64,000 nucleotides of DNA from Nonomuraea guangzhouensis (GCF_019396345.1 NZ_JAHKRM010000001.1:124001-188000), one strand, 5' to 3'; counted from the first letter of the stretch, positions 9,237-21,590 are shown. A program made the numbers and translations. Notes: generated by a model not told the origin, from the sequence alone.

Positions 9237-10007
9237 GTGACGATCGAGTACTCCGGCAAGGGCGACCCGGCACGCAGCCTGGCGCTGCTCTGGCGGACCA
9301 GCGAACGGGCCAGCCGCAAAGGCAAGCCCGACCTGAGCGTCGACCGGATCGTGCGCGCCGCCATCGAGGTCGCCGACGCCGACGGCCTGCAGGCGCTGTC
9401 GATGCGCCGCGTCGCCGAGCGGCTCGGCGTCGGCACGATGTCGCTCTACACGTACGTGCCGGGCAAGCCGGAGCTGCTCGACGTCATGCTCGACACCGTC
9501 TACGGCGAGACCGCGAGGCCGGAGGACGTGCCAGGCGGTTGGCGGGCCAGGCTGACCCTGATCGCCAGAGAGAACTGGGCGCTCTACCAGCGCCACCCCT
9601 GGCTCCTGCAGGTGGCGGCCAACCGCCCGGTGCTGGGGCCGAACGTCACGGCCAAGTACGACTACGAGTTGCGTGCCGTCGACGGCATCGGGCTGACGGA
9701 CGTGGAGATGGACTCGGTGATCACCCTGGTGACCGGGTTCGTGCACGGCACGGCCAGAGGGGCGGTGGAGGCCGCGCAGGCGGAGAGCCAGACCGGGCTG
9801 ACCGACGAACAGTGGTGGGCGGCGCACGCGCCGTTCCTCAGCCGGATCGCCGACACGTCCCGTTGGCCCACGGCGTCCCGCGTCGGTCAGGCCGCGGCCG
9901 AGGCCCTGGGCGGCGCGTACAGCGCCGAGCACGCCTTCGAGTTCGGCCTGGAACGCGTCCTTGACGGCATCGACACCCTGATCAGCCGCCGAGCCGAGCC
10001 TGCCTGA
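9237..10007 (+). CDS. TetR family regulator with TetR_C-type C-terminal domain
   Basis: 256 aa from the GTG at 9237, the first start codon after the operators; the transcript may be nearly leaderless. Residues ~30-75 hold the HTH (IVRAAIEVADADGLQALSMRRVAERLGVGTMSLYTYVPGKPELL). The C-terminal half resembles TetR_C tetracycline-repressor-like ligand domains (LYQRHPWLLQVAANRPVLGPN). It diverges from the DrrAB-like exporter and overlies its own operators, so it should repress both directions until an exported ligand binds. Confidence 0.88.
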   Translation: MTIEYSGKGDPARSLALLWRTSERASRKGKPDLSVDRIVRAAIEVADADGLQALSMRRVAERLGVGTMSLYTYVPGKPELLDVMLDTVYGETARPEDVPGGWRARLTLIARENWALYQRHPWLLQVAANRPVLGPNVTAKYDYELRAVDGIGLTDVEMDSVITLVTGFVHGTARGAVEAAQAESQTGLTDEQWWAAHAPFLSRIADTSRWPTASRVGQAAAEALGGAYSAEHAFEFGLERVLDGIDTLISRRAEPA

Positions 10008-10069
10008 CGCCGCCTGCCCACCGGATCAGCCCCTGCCCTGCCGACACCGCCAGCCGCGTTCTTCACATG

Positions 10070-10497
10070 TCCCGCCGTACTTCGGCTGGGGTCCTTCTGG
10101 GGGGAGCGCTGATCGCTGGGGGGTGCTTCTGAGCGTGGGCCAGCGACCGCTGGGGGTCCCCTGAGGGGAGCGCTAATCCTCGGGGATGCTTCTGAGCGTG
10201 GGCCAGCGACCGCTGGGGGTCCCTTGGGGGGGAACGCTAACCCCCGGAGATGCTTCTGAGCGTGGGCCAGCGACCGCTGGGGGTCCCTTGGGGGGAACGC
10301 TAACCCCCGGAGATGCCTCTGAGCGTGGGCCAGCGACCACTGGGGAGCGGGAGTGGCGATCACCGCGCCACACCCAAAAGGGCCCCAGCGGCCACCGCCA
10401 CACCCCGAGGACCCCAGTCGGCCACCGCCACGCTCAGAAGGACCCCAGCGATCACGGACCCACAACCCAAAAGGACGCCAGCCGAAGTACGGCGGGA
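10070..10497. repeat. 428-bp repeat element bounded by 27-bp inverted repeats
   Basis: Between the convergent tetR and 10532-11296 genes lies a non-coding element. Its ends, 10070-10096 and 10471-10497, are inverted copies matching at 26 of 27 bases. The left half has about three tandem 63-64-bp units starting at 10124, 10187 and 10251, plus a partial fourth at 10314, each carrying TGAGCGTGGGCCAGCGACC. The right half carries ~36-bp units in the opposite orientation with core AAGGACCCCAGCG. Open frames across it read only repetitive peptides and have no ribosome site. It could fold into a long branched hairpin. It may be a miniature mobile element, a terminator island or a structured RNA; I cannot decide. 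Confidence 0.7.
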
Positions 10498-10531
10498 AAG
10501 TGTGGGAGCATGCGGCAACCGAAATACGGGC

Positions 10532-11296
10532 CTAGTGGTCAGCCGCTTCCTTGGCAGGGGTCGCGCGCCGGAGCTCCGGCGGCCCCGCGGCAGCCAGCGT
10601 CGTGCCGAGTTGCCGCTCCGTAGGCGGCACCGTCCAGGTCAGTCCAGGCCCGCCGTTGGCGATCACGCTCGTCAGCAGGCTCCGGAGCACCACCTCGCCG
10701 GGTGCCCCCGGCTGCCGCGCCCGCGACTCGTCGTACTGGTCACGGATCCGCGCCAGGTCGATCAGCATCGTGGTGTCCGGCACCCCGTCGCCCAGGACAG
10801 CGACCCCCAGCGCACCCAGGCCGCCGGCACCGGACCAGGCACCGATGCCCCCCGCTCCCTCAGGACAGACGATCTCGCGCACCTGATCGGCGAAGCGCCC
10901 GCCGTCCGCAGAGTCCGCCCAGCCCGCCCGCAGATGCAGCACACCCGGCTCCTCGGTGGCCAGGAACTCGGCCATCAACTCACCGACCGTGGTCTGCGGA
11001 TCGTGCATGGCCGCCTGCCCCCGGGCGGCGAACCGGCCGGCGAGCAGGTCGAGCGAGATGAGCCGCGGCGGCTCGAACACCGTCAGGACCCCGGACTCCC
11101 CACCGAGATCAACCGGCGTCCCCGCGTCGGCGAAAGCCCTCAGCCCCTCCAGCAACGCGGTCGCGCCCTCGTCCCCCAGCCGAGCCTCCCAACCCGGCCT
11201 GCGCGCAACCGCCGACCCGCCGTCGGCCGTGCCACGGTGGCGGACCCACCAGACGGCCACGCCGATCACCACGGCGGCGGCGAGCGCGATCCACAT
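10532..11296 (-). CDS. Unknown membrane-anchored protein linked to the conservon
   Basis: 254 aa with one N-terminal transmembrane helix (MWIALAAAVVIGVAVWWV) and a cytoplasmic or extracytoplasmic domain I do not recognise. It starts 8 bp after the conservon GTPase stop with AGGCGG as ribosome site, so it is the last gene of that operon. Visible features are an Ala/Gly-rich C-terminal half, a DTTMLIDLARIRDQY segment and a single internal Cys near residue 143. No catalytic signature is evident. Its position suggests a role with the conservon complex. Confidence 0.75.
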   Translation of the reverse strand: MWIALAAAVVIGVAVWWVRHRGTADGGSAVARRPGWEARLGDEGATALLEGLRAFADAGTPVDLGGESGVLTVFEPPRLISLDLLAGRFAARGQAAMHDPQTTVGELMAEFLATEEPGVLHLRAGWADSADGGRFADQVREIVCPEGAGGIGAWSGAGGLGALGVAVLGDGVPDTTMLIDLARIRDQYDESRARQPGAPGEVVLRSLLTSVIANGGPGLTWTVPPTERQLGTTLAAAGPPELRRATPAKEAADH

Positions 11297-11304
11297 GCCG
11301 CCTG

Positions 11305-11883
11305 CTAGGAGACGGGCGCCGCACGCAGGCGTACGACGTGCTCCACGAGCGAGATCAACGTCCCCTTCACCGACTCGCGGTGCCGCGCGTCCGTACGCAC
11401 GATGGGCACATGCGACGAGAGCGCCAGCGCCTCGCGCACCTCGTCGTCCGAGTGCTGGAACTGACCGTCCCAGCCGTTGATGCCCACCACGAACGGCAGC
11501 TTGGCCTCTTCGAAGTAGTCGATCGCGGGGAAGCTGTCGGCCAGCCGCCGCGTGTCGAGCAGCACCACCGCGCCGATCGCGCCGCGCACCAGGTCATCCC
11601 ACATGAACCAGAACCGGTGCTGTCCGGGCGTACCGAACAGGTAGAGGATCAGGTCACGGTCGAGCGAGACGCGGCCGAAGTCCATGGCCACGGTCGTCGT
11701 CTGCTTGTTCGGGGTCATGCCGAGGTCGTCGATGCCCGCGGACGCGTCGGTCATCACCGCCTCCGTGGTGAGCGGCAGGATCTCGGACACCGCCCCCACG
11801 AACGTCGTCTTGCCGACGCCGAACCCGCCCGCCACGACGATCTTCGTCGACGTGAGGCCGGGGCTAGAGCCTGCGAAGTCCAC
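11305..11883 (-). CDS. cvnD: Conservon GTPase (CvnD-like, Ras-type ATP/GTP-binding protein)
   Basis: 192 aa from the GTG at 11883, which overlaps the upstream DUF742 gene by 20 bp and follows GAAAGGG. P-loop GGFGVGKTT, a G3-like LFGTPGQHRFWFMWDDL and the base-recognition region NGWDGQF match the small GTPases encoded by conservons. The exit from the G3 DTxG pattern (GTPG) is usual for this subfamily. It probably cycles between membrane-complex-bound and free forms as the output of the kinase-like sensor. Confidence 0.9.
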   Translation of the reverse strand: MDFAGSSPGLTSTKIVVAGGFGVGKTTFVGAVSEILPLTTEAVMTDASAGIDDLGMTPNKQTTTVAMDFGRVSLDRDLILYLFGTPGQHRFWFMWDDLVRGAIGAVVLLDTRRLADSFPAIDYFEEAKLPFVVGINGWDGQFQHSDDEVREALALSSHVPIVRTDARHRESVKGTLISLVEHVVRLRAAPVS

Positions 11884-12226
11884 TGAGCACCCTTTCGAGC
11901 ATATTGAGGTCTGGCTGTCCCTGGCTGAGACGTGGCTGGTGCAGGCGGACAAGCCCTTCGTCGGACATGTCCGCCACGAGCACTCGCGCCACGCCCAGCG
12001 GGACACGGAGCAGGGCCGAGATCTCGGCGACCGACCGGAACGTGCGACAGAGTTGCATGATGGCCTCTTGCTCGGGAGTGAGCATGGACATCTCGTCATC
12101 CGGTATGGACATCGACGAGATCAGCGTCTCCATCGCAAGGTGGTAGCGCGGCTCTGAACGACCGCCGGTCACCGCGTACGGACGGAACAGGGGCTCATCC
12201 TCCCCGGTCCCGTCAATGCCGTACAC
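11864..12226 (-). CDS. cvnC: DUF742 protein (CvnC-like)
   Basis: 120 aa, GTG start with GGAGGG upstream. It has the DUF742 hallmarks: FRPYAVTGGRSEPRYHL near the N-terminus, then a winged-helix-like region (EQEAIMQLCRTFRSVAEISALLRVPLGVARVLVADMSDEGLVRLH). In conservons the CvnC protein joins kinase, roadblock protein and GTPase in a membrane-associated complex. Its order between the roadblock and GTPase genes is canonical. Confidence 0.92.
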   Translation of the reverse strand: MYGIDGTGEDEPLFRPYAVTGGRSEPRYHLAMETLISSMSIPDDEMSMLTPEQEAIMQLCRTFRSVAEISALLRVPLGVARVLVADMSDEGLVRLHQPRLSQGQPDLNMLERVLSGLRRL

Positions 12227-12252
12227 GGCCCTCCCCCATCAGTTCCATTGCA

Positions 12253-12675
12253 TCACCGCGTCCTGGCCGCCTGCAGTTCCGCGCGCAGGGCCGGCGTCAG
12301 TGCCTGGCCCGCCCTGTCAACCAGCAGCGTCATCTGGTACGCCACCAGCCCCATGTCGCAATCGATCCCGGCCAGCACCGTGAGCACGGAGCCGTCGCTG
12401 ATCGCCATCACGACGAGCAGCCCGCGCTGCATCTCGACGACGGTCTGCGAAACCGAGCCGCCCTCGAACACCCTGGAGGCGCCCACGGTCAGGCTCAGCA
12501 GGCCCGCGGACACCGCGGCCAGCTGGTCGGCGCGGTCCGGTGGGAAGCCCTCGGAACTGGCCAGGCAGAGGCCGTCGGCCGAGACGACGACGGCATGCGC
12601 GACTCCGGGCGTGTTCCGCACGAAGTCGGTGATCAGCCAGTCGAACCTGTGGGCCTCATGGCTAAGGGTGGTCAC
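12253..12675 (-). CDS. cvnB: Roadblock/LC7 domain protein (CvnB-like)
   Basis: 140 aa, GTG start after GGAGGG. The whole protein is one roadblock/LC7 domain (FDWLITDFVRNTPGVAHAVVVSADGLCLASS...), the dimeric GTPase-activating or scaffold fold found in all conservons. It lies 25 bp after the kinase gene and 26 bp before the DUF742 gene. Expected to modulate the nucleotide state of the GTPase encoded two genes downstream. Confidence 0.92.
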   Translation of the reverse strand: MTTLSHEAHRFDWLITDFVRNTPGVAHAVVVSADGLCLASSEGFPPDRADQLAAVSAGLLSLTVGASRVFEGGSVSQTVVEMQRGLLVVMAISDGSVLTVLAGIDCDMGLVAYQMTLLVDRAGQALTPALRAELQAARTR

Positions 12676-12700
12676 TCGCCCTCCCCGGCAGGACGCTCAA

Positions 12701-15598
12701 TCACTGTTGTTCCTCCTGTCCACGAACTTCCGCACGACCCCGTCGCACTCCCTGCTGGAAGCTGGACAACCTGCTGCGCGCCCGATCGGCGGAGACCGGC
12801 GGCATCGGGGCCTGCCGCTGCGATTGCTGCGGTTGGCCGGCCGTGCCAGGAACCAGGTTCGCCTTAGGAGTGCGCTTGGGTAGCCCCGAGGACGTGGTGC
12901 CCCCAAGGCTGGGATCGCTCGTGGCGGCCGCCGCCGCTCGCCAACCGGCGTCAGCGGCGTTTCGCCACGATTCCTCCCCAGAGAGTACGGCTTGTGGGGG
13001 GGTTGACTCATCCCGGCTCGAGGATTCCGGCGCCCGCTCTTCCGCCGGCCTACGGAACCAGGCGGATTCCACGGCCGCGAAGATCGGCAGGAACTCCTCC
13101 TGACCGGGCTCCATGGGCGAGACGTCCACCGACGGCGTCGACTCCGGCCGGCGCACCTCACCTGTGGTGTAAGGCGTCTGGAAGGCACCGTCCGAGCCCG
13201 GGCCGACGGGGCCGGGGAAGGACGGGAAAGCGCCGGTGCGCTCCTGGCCCGGGTACGACGGGGGCTGGTTCGGGTACCTCGGCCCCCGGAGCCCCGGCTG
13301 CGCCCGGCCGGGCGGCTGCGCCCCCGGTCCCGGGTCGGGATACGACGGAGCCTGGCTCGGGTACGACTGGTAGCCGCCCGAGTCGTAGGACGGCCGGTGG
13401 GCCCCGCCGTCCGTGTCGGCGGTGAAGGGCTGAGACGGCCCGGAGCCGGCGTCGAAGGAGTCGAAGGTGCTGAACGAGCGGAACGTCCCGTTCGGCGCGG
13501 GAACGCCGTTGGGCGGCGTGGCAGGAGGCGCGCCGTTGGCGGGCATCGAGGTCAGAGGCATGCCGTTCGGCGGCGTTCCCCCGAAGCCGGGCCGCTGGGG
13601 CAGCGGCGGCCGGTTGCCGTCGGAGATCAATGTCGGCGGCAGCAGCACCATGGCGATCAATCCGGCGCCGTCGCCCTTGCGGAGCTGGACCCGGATGCCG
13701 TGGCGCAGCGCCAGCCGGCCGACCACGAACAGGCCCATCCGCCGGGACACCGACACGTCCACGACCGGCGGCTCGGCCAGGCGGCGGTTGGCCTCGGCGA
13801 GCTCGTCCTCGGTCATGCTGATGCCGAGGTCGTTCACCGACAGCAGCGCGCCGCCGCCTTCGATGAGGCTGCTCGACACCACGACGTTGGTGTTGTTCGG
13901 CGAGAACTGGATGGCGTTCTCGACCAGCTCGGCCACCAGGTGGACCAGGTCGTTGGCCGCGCTGCCGATCACCGAGGTGGTCCGGTGCACCTTGACCTGC
14001 GCGCGCTCGTAGCCCTCGACCTCCGACAGCGCCGCGCGGACCACGTCGACCAGCTTGGCCGGCTGGCTGCGCCTGCGGGCGGCCTCGTGGCCGGCCAGGA
14101 CCAGGAGGTTCTCGGAGTTGCGCCGCATGCGGGTGGCCAGGTGGTCGAGCTTGAACAGGTCGGCCAGCCGGGCACCGTCCTGCTCGCCCTTCTCCAGGCC
14201 GTCGATGAGCGAGATCTGCCGCTCCACCAGCGTCTGGGTGCGGCGCGAGAGGTTGACGAACATCGAGCTGATGTTGCTGCGGAGGTCGGCCTCCTCGCCC
14301 GCCAGCCGTACGGCCTGGCGGTGTACCTGGTCGAAGGCCCTGGCCACGTCGCCGATCTCGTCGTCGCCCTCGACCTCGATCGGGCGGACGTCGGCGGGCG
14401 CGTCACCGCTGACCCGCAGCTTGCGCACCACGTCGGGCAGCCGGAACCCGGCGATCTCCAGCGCCTCGGCGCGCAGCCGGCGCAGCGGCGCCACCATCGA
14501 GCGGGCGATCGCGACGGTGAAGAGCAGGACGAGCAGCAACAGCGCTATGATCAACACCGCGGCGATGATCGCGTTGCGGGTCTCGGAGTCGCGCAGTTCC
14601 TGGCTGCGCAGCGCCACCTTCTGGCTCAGATCGCCCTCGATCGAGTGCAGGATGTCGATGGTGATGGCGTTGTCGTCGAACCACTGGTCCGGCGCCGGCT
14701 TGGCACGGTCCGTCTGGGCGAGCAGGTCGTCCCTGATCCGCACGCCCGGCGCCTTGCCGGCGGCGAGCGTGACGGCGCGGGCCTTGGTCAGCTCGGTGTT
14801 GAAGTATTCAGGCGCCGTCATCGCCTTCGCCAGTGCGAGGCCGACGACGGGCCCGGCCTCCTGGCCGACGGCCGCGATCTCGGCGCGCTGCCTGGCGTTG
14901 GAGGCGATAAACCGCTCCACCTCCTTGGCGTCCACGCTGGCGGAGTTGTAGTAGCCCTTGAGCAACTGGATCCGCTGCCTGGACACCTCCTCCTTCGCGC
15001 GCGCCAGCGCGCTCAGCGCGCGGAACTGGCCGATGATCTGCGAGTCGTCACTGAGCAGGCTCAGCTCGTCGTGCAGCTTGAGCAGCGTGTCGAGCAGCGA
15101 GTCGTAGCGGGTGGTGTCCCTCTGGCCCTCGCTGCGGGTCCTGCCCAGCACGTTGAAGTCGTAGCGGGCCCGCTTGACCGCGTTGAGCACGCGGTCGCCG
15201 TAGGACTCGTCCATCACCGCCATGTCGGCCTGCACGGCCTTGACCAGCGTGTCGACCCGCTGCTTGCGCTCCTTGTACGGCTCGGTGAGCTTCTTGCGCA
15301 CCCTGGAGGAGGCGGCCATCCAGCCTCCGGTGTCACGCTCCAGGCCGAGTGCCTGCACCAGGTCGCGGATCCGGCCGGCCTGCTCCGCAGCCAGTGCCGT
15401 GCGGTCGTAGTCGCCGATGCTCTGCACCGAGCTCACCACCCGCGCTCCCCCGAGCACGACTCCCGCCATGGTAGGAACCAGGACCAGCGCGGTGAGGCGC
15501 CATCTCACCCGCCAGTTGCGCAGCCCGAGCCGGGGCAGCGTCCGCTTTCCGCGGCCCTGCCTCGCGGCGTGGCCGCTTTCGGAGTTCCCCGTAGTCAC
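12701..15598 (-). CDS. cvnA: Conservon sensor kinase with NIT sensing domain (CvnA-like)
   Basis: 965 aa, GTG start. Order: basic N-terminus; transmembrane helix ~33-56; extracytoplasmic helical NIT domain ~65-330; transmembrane helix ~343-364; HAMP-like linker; H-box DHLATRMRRNSENLLVLAG; HATPase with N-box HLVAELVENAIQFS and NDLGISM; and a ~300-residue Pro/Gly/Ser-rich disordered tail. The G-box GxG of ordinary kinases is altered (DLGIS), as expected for atypical conservon kinases. It leads a four-gene conservon. The family is named for nitrate/nitrite sensing, but the actual ligand here is unknown. Confidence 0.93.
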   Translation of the reverse strand: MTTGNSESGHAARQGRGKRTLPRLGLRNWRVRWRLTALVLVPTMAGVVLGGARVVSSVQSIGDYDRTALAAEQAGRIRDLVQALGLERDTGGWMAASSRVRKKLTEPYKERKQRVDTLVKAVQADMAVMDESYGDRVLNAVKRARYDFNVLGRTRSEGQRDTTRYDSLLDTLLKLHDELSLLSDDSQIIGQFRALSALARAKEEVSRQRIQLLKGYYNSASVDAKEVERFIASNARQRAEIAAVGQEAGPVVGLALAKAMTAPEYFNTELTKARAVTLAAGKAPGVRIRDDLLAQTDRAKPAPDQWFDDNAITIDILHSIEGDLSQKVALRSQELRDSETRNAIIAAVLIIALLLLVLLFTVAIARSMVAPLRRLRAEALEIAGFRLPDVVRKLRVSGDAPADVRPIEVEGDDEIGDVARAFDQVHRQAVRLAGEEADLRSNISSMFVNLSRRTQTLVERQISLIDGLEKGEQDGARLADLFKLDHLATRMRRNSENLLVLAGHEAARRRSQPAKLVDVVRAALSEVEGYERAQVKVHRTTSVIGSAANDLVHLVAELVENAIQFSPNNTNVVVSSSLIEGGGALLSVNDLGISMTEDELAEANRRLAEPPVVDVSVSRRMGLFVVGRLALRHGIRVQLRKGDGAGLIAMVLLPPTLISDGNRPPLPQRPGFGGTPPNGMPLTSMPANGAPPATPPNGVPAPNGTFRSFSTFDSFDAGSGPSQPFTADTDGGAHRPSYDSGGYQSYPSQAPSYPDPGPGAQPPGRAQPGLRGPRYPNQPPSYPGQERTGAFPSFPGPVGPGSDGAFQTPYTTGEVRRPESTPSVDVSPMEPGQEEFLPIFAAVESAWFRRPAEERAPESSSRDESTPPQAVLSGEESWRNAADAGWRAAAAATSDPSLGGTTSSGLPKRTPKANLVPGTAGQPQQSQRQAPMPPVSADRARSRLSSFQQGVRRGRAEVRGQEEQQ

Positions 15599-15730
15599 TG
15601 CTTCCGCTACCCCTCAATCATCCCGATCCGTCGGCGGGTCCAGGCCGGTTCATAAGGTAAAGAGCACCCGACTTCCAGGCAAAACGGGCACATCGCTGCA
15701 AACATACCCGTAGCGAGTGTGTGCTGTTGG

Positions 15731-19604
<3,874 letters not shown>

Positions 19605-19654
19605 GACGCGACCCTCCTTACATGTGACGTGTGGCCACAGCGTGTTCGCCCGGC

Positions 19655-19692
19655 GTTTCGTGGCTCGACCGGGTGTGTTTCACATTCGTGAA
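19655..19692 (-). promoter_or_regulatory. Candidate GlnR box upstream of amt
   Basis: On the minus strand the order is TTCAC-N6-GAAAC-N6-GGTCG-N6-GAAAC (19692 to 19655), matching the 11-bp phased gTnAC/GAAAC half-site pattern known for actinobacterial GlnR. Three half-sites fit well and the third one poorly. It lies 51-88 bp upstream of the amt start, a normal activator distance. Two more GAAAC half-sites, 11 bp apart, lie further upstream. Confidence 0.6.
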
Positions 19693-19756
19693 TCTCGCTC
19701 TACTGGTGTTTCGTACATGTTTCGGGCGTCTGGCGGCGAGCATTCGGGCCATAGAC

Positions 19757-19775
19757 TTAGGGTCGCCTTACCTAA
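19757..19775 (+). promoter_or_regulatory. Iron box (IdeR/DmdR-type operator)
   Basis: TTAGGGTCGCCTTACCTAA is a 19-bp interrupted palindrome nearly identical to the IdeR/DmdR1 consensus TTAGGTTAGSCTWACCTAA. It ends 18 bp before the ATG of the siderophore-binding lipoprotein gene. Repression when iron is plentiful is expected. Confidence 0.82.
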
Positions 19776-19793
19776 GAGATCAAGGAATCTTTC

Positions 19794-20708
19794 ATGCGCC
19801 TGGCCCTCTTGCTCCCCCTCCTCGTGCTCACCGCCTGCGGCACCGCGACCACTTCCCAGCAGGCGGGTCCGACCAGGACCATCACGCACGCCATGGGCCA
19901 GACGAAGGTGCCAATGGAGCCGAAGCGAGTCGTGGTCCTCGACACCGACAAGCTCGACACGATGGTCTCGCTGGGCCTGGCCCCCGTCGGCGCCGCCCAG
20001 GCCACCGAGAGCCAGTCGTGGCCGAAGTACCTCGGCTCGGCGCTGGCCGCGACCAAGGCGGTCGGCACGACCCAGCAGCCGAACATCGAGGCCATCATGG
20101 CGCTCAAGCCGGACCTCATCCTCGGCACGAAGTTCCGGCAGGCGGCCTTCTACGACAAGCTCAGCAAGATCGCCCCGACCGTGTTCACGGAGAAGGTGGG
20201 CGTCACCTGGAAGCAGAACTTCCTGCTCGACGCCGACGCCCTGGGCAAGAAGGACCAGGCGACCGGGCTGCTGTCGGCCTATGAGACGCGGGCCAAGCAG
20301 GTCGGGGCCAAGTACGCGAAGCTGAAGGTGAGCATCGTCCGCTTCATGCCGACGGAGATCCGGATGTACGGCCCCGAGTCGTTCAGCGGCATCGTGGTCG
20401 GCGACGCCGGCATCCCGCGGCCGGAGGCGCAGCAGCTGGCCACCCAGCAGGACAAGCGCTTCGGCAAGCTGAGCCAGGAGAACATCGCCCAGGCCGACGC
20501 CGACGCCCTCTTCTACAGCGCGTACGGCCAGGCGGCGGCCAAGAGCCAGGCGTCGGTGACCGGAGGCCCGCTCTGGAAGAACCTCGGGGCGGTCAAGTCG
20601 GGCAATGCCCACAACGTGGACGACGAGGTCTGGATGCTCGGCATCGGCGTCACCGCCGCCGGCGGCATCCTCGACGACCTGGACAAATACCTGGCCCCGC
20701 TCGTCTGA
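19794..20708 (+). CDS. Iron-siderophore ABC transporter substrate-binding lipoprotein
   Basis: 304 aa. The signal peptide ends in lipobox LLVLTACGT. The body has the two-lobed Peripla_BP_2 fold of FepB/FhuD-type proteins: PKRVVVLDTDKLDTMVSLGL, NIEAIMALKPDLILGTKF, and a C-terminal VDDEVWMLGIGVTAAGGILDDLDKYL. AAGGA lies 7 nt before the ATG. No permease or ATPase gene follows; the next gene is convergent with adjacent stop codons, so this is an orphan receptor relying on a transporter encoded elsewhere. The iron box upstream supports ferric-siderophore capture. Confidence 0.92.
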   Translation: MRLALLLPLLVLTACGTATTSQQAGPTRTITHAMGQTKVPMEPKRVVVLDTDKLDTMVSLGLAPVGAAQATESQSWPKYLGSALAATKAVGTTQQPNIEAIMALKPDLILGTKFRQAAFYDKLSKIAPTVFTEKVGVTWKQNFLLDADALGKKDQATGLLSAYETRAKQVGAKYAKLKVSIVRFMPTEIRMYGPESFSGIVVGDAGIPRPEAQQLATQQDKRFGKLSQENIAQADADALFYSAYGQAAAKSQASVTGGPLWKNLGAVKSGNAHNVDDEVWMLGIGVTAAGGILDDLDKYLAPLV

Positions 20709-21506
20709 TCAGCCCCAGAACCGGCGCAGGTGCGGCACGAGCTCACCGGCCCGCTCATCGGGAAAGAACAGCCGCCCGCCCTCGATCTCCACGACCTCCT
20801 TGACGCCGGGGATCGTGTCGCGCAGCCAGTGGGCCCAGCTCACGTCGAAGAAGACGTCGCCGGTCCCCCACACCACCAGCGTCGGCACGGCCAGCACGGT
20901 GAGCAGCGGCTCGATCGCGACCATGTCCTTGGCGTCGATCGAGGTCAGCAGCCGCTCGAAGGCACGCGGCCCGTCAGGCTTGTCGAAGATCGGCCGCAGG
21001 AAGTGGTCGACCAGGTCCGCCGCGTCGTCGATGCGCTCGTAGCCGTCGCCGAACGCCGTCTGGGCCAGCAGCTCCGGCTGATCCAGCACGGCGGCGGTCA
21101 GCGGCGCGAGCTCGCCCCGGGCCGCCAGGTCGACCGTGGGCTGGAACGCCTCCGGGGGCGTGTTGGTGTGCACGTCGCAGTTGGTGAGCGTGAGCGAGCG
21201 CAGCCGTCCCGGGTGCCGCACGGCGAAGACCTGCGCCACCGCGCCACCCGTGTCGTTGGCGACGAGGTCGACCTGATCCAGGCCGAGCTCGTCGCAGAGC
21301 TCCGCCACCGCCTCGGCCAGCGCGGGGATCGAGAGGTCCTCGCGCGGCGCGCTGCCGCCGTGCAGGGGCAGGTCGATCGCCACGCATCTGCGCTCGTCGC
21401 GCAGCTCGGCGATGACGTTGCGCCACAGGTACGAACTGGTGCCGACGCCGTGCACGAACAAGGCGACCGGCCCCTCGCCGACGTCCACGTAACTGATGCC
21501 GTCCAT
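20709..21506 (-). CDS. Alpha/beta hydrolase with Asp nucleophile and no canonical catalytic histidine
   Basis: 265 aa, ATG with AAGGAG 7 nt upstream. Oxyanion region LFVHGVGTSSYLW and nucleophile elbow VANDTGG (Asp nucleophile, as in haloalkane dehalogenase and epoxide hydrolase types). The acid is in VVWGTGDVFFD. At the position of the usual catalytic His the sequence reads EGGRLFFPDER, with Arg instead of His. It may be a non-canonical hydrolase. It is divergent from a TetR gene with shared operators, so it is probably induced by a ligand of that regulator. Confidence 0.85.
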   Translation of the reverse strand: MDGISYVDVGEGPVALFVHGVGTSSYLWRNVIAELRDERRCVAIDLPLHGGSAPREDLSIPALAEAVAELCDELGLDQVDLVANDTGGAVAQVFAVRHPGRLRSLTLTNCDVHTNTPPEAFQPTVDLAARGELAPLTAAVLDQPELLAQTAFGDGYERIDDAADLVDHFLRPIFDKPDGPRAFERLLTSIDAKDMVAIEPLLTVLAVPTLVVWGTGDVFFDVSWAHWLRDTIPGVKEVVEIEGGRLFFPDERAGELVPHLRRFWG

Positions 21507-21533
21507 GGTCTGACTCCTTCTTCCGGATTACAA

Positions 21534-21573
21534 ACCGACTGTCGGTCTACGAAATTACCGACTGACTGTCGGT
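21534..21573. promoter_or_regulatory. Paired TetR operators between hydrolase and tetR genes
   Basis: ACCGAC-T-GTCGGT (21534-21546) and ACCGAC-TGACT-GTCGGT (21557-21573) are two inverted repeats with identical arms but spacers of 1 and 5 bp. They fill the 84-bp divergent intergenic region, 17 to 57 bp before the TetR start. Confidence 0.72.
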
Positions 21574-21590
21574 TTGTCTAGAGTGGTGCC

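Noticed and set aside
10186..10623. Small open frames with repetitive peptides in the 428-bp element
   Set aside because: No ribosome site, repetitive translation in several frames on both strands, and equal repeat conservation in all codon positions.
13397..15655. A 752-codon open frame on the plus strand opposite the conservon kinase
   Set aside because: It is the GC-rich antisense shadow of the 965-aa kinase, has biased Arg/Gly/His composition, no known domain and no ribosome site.
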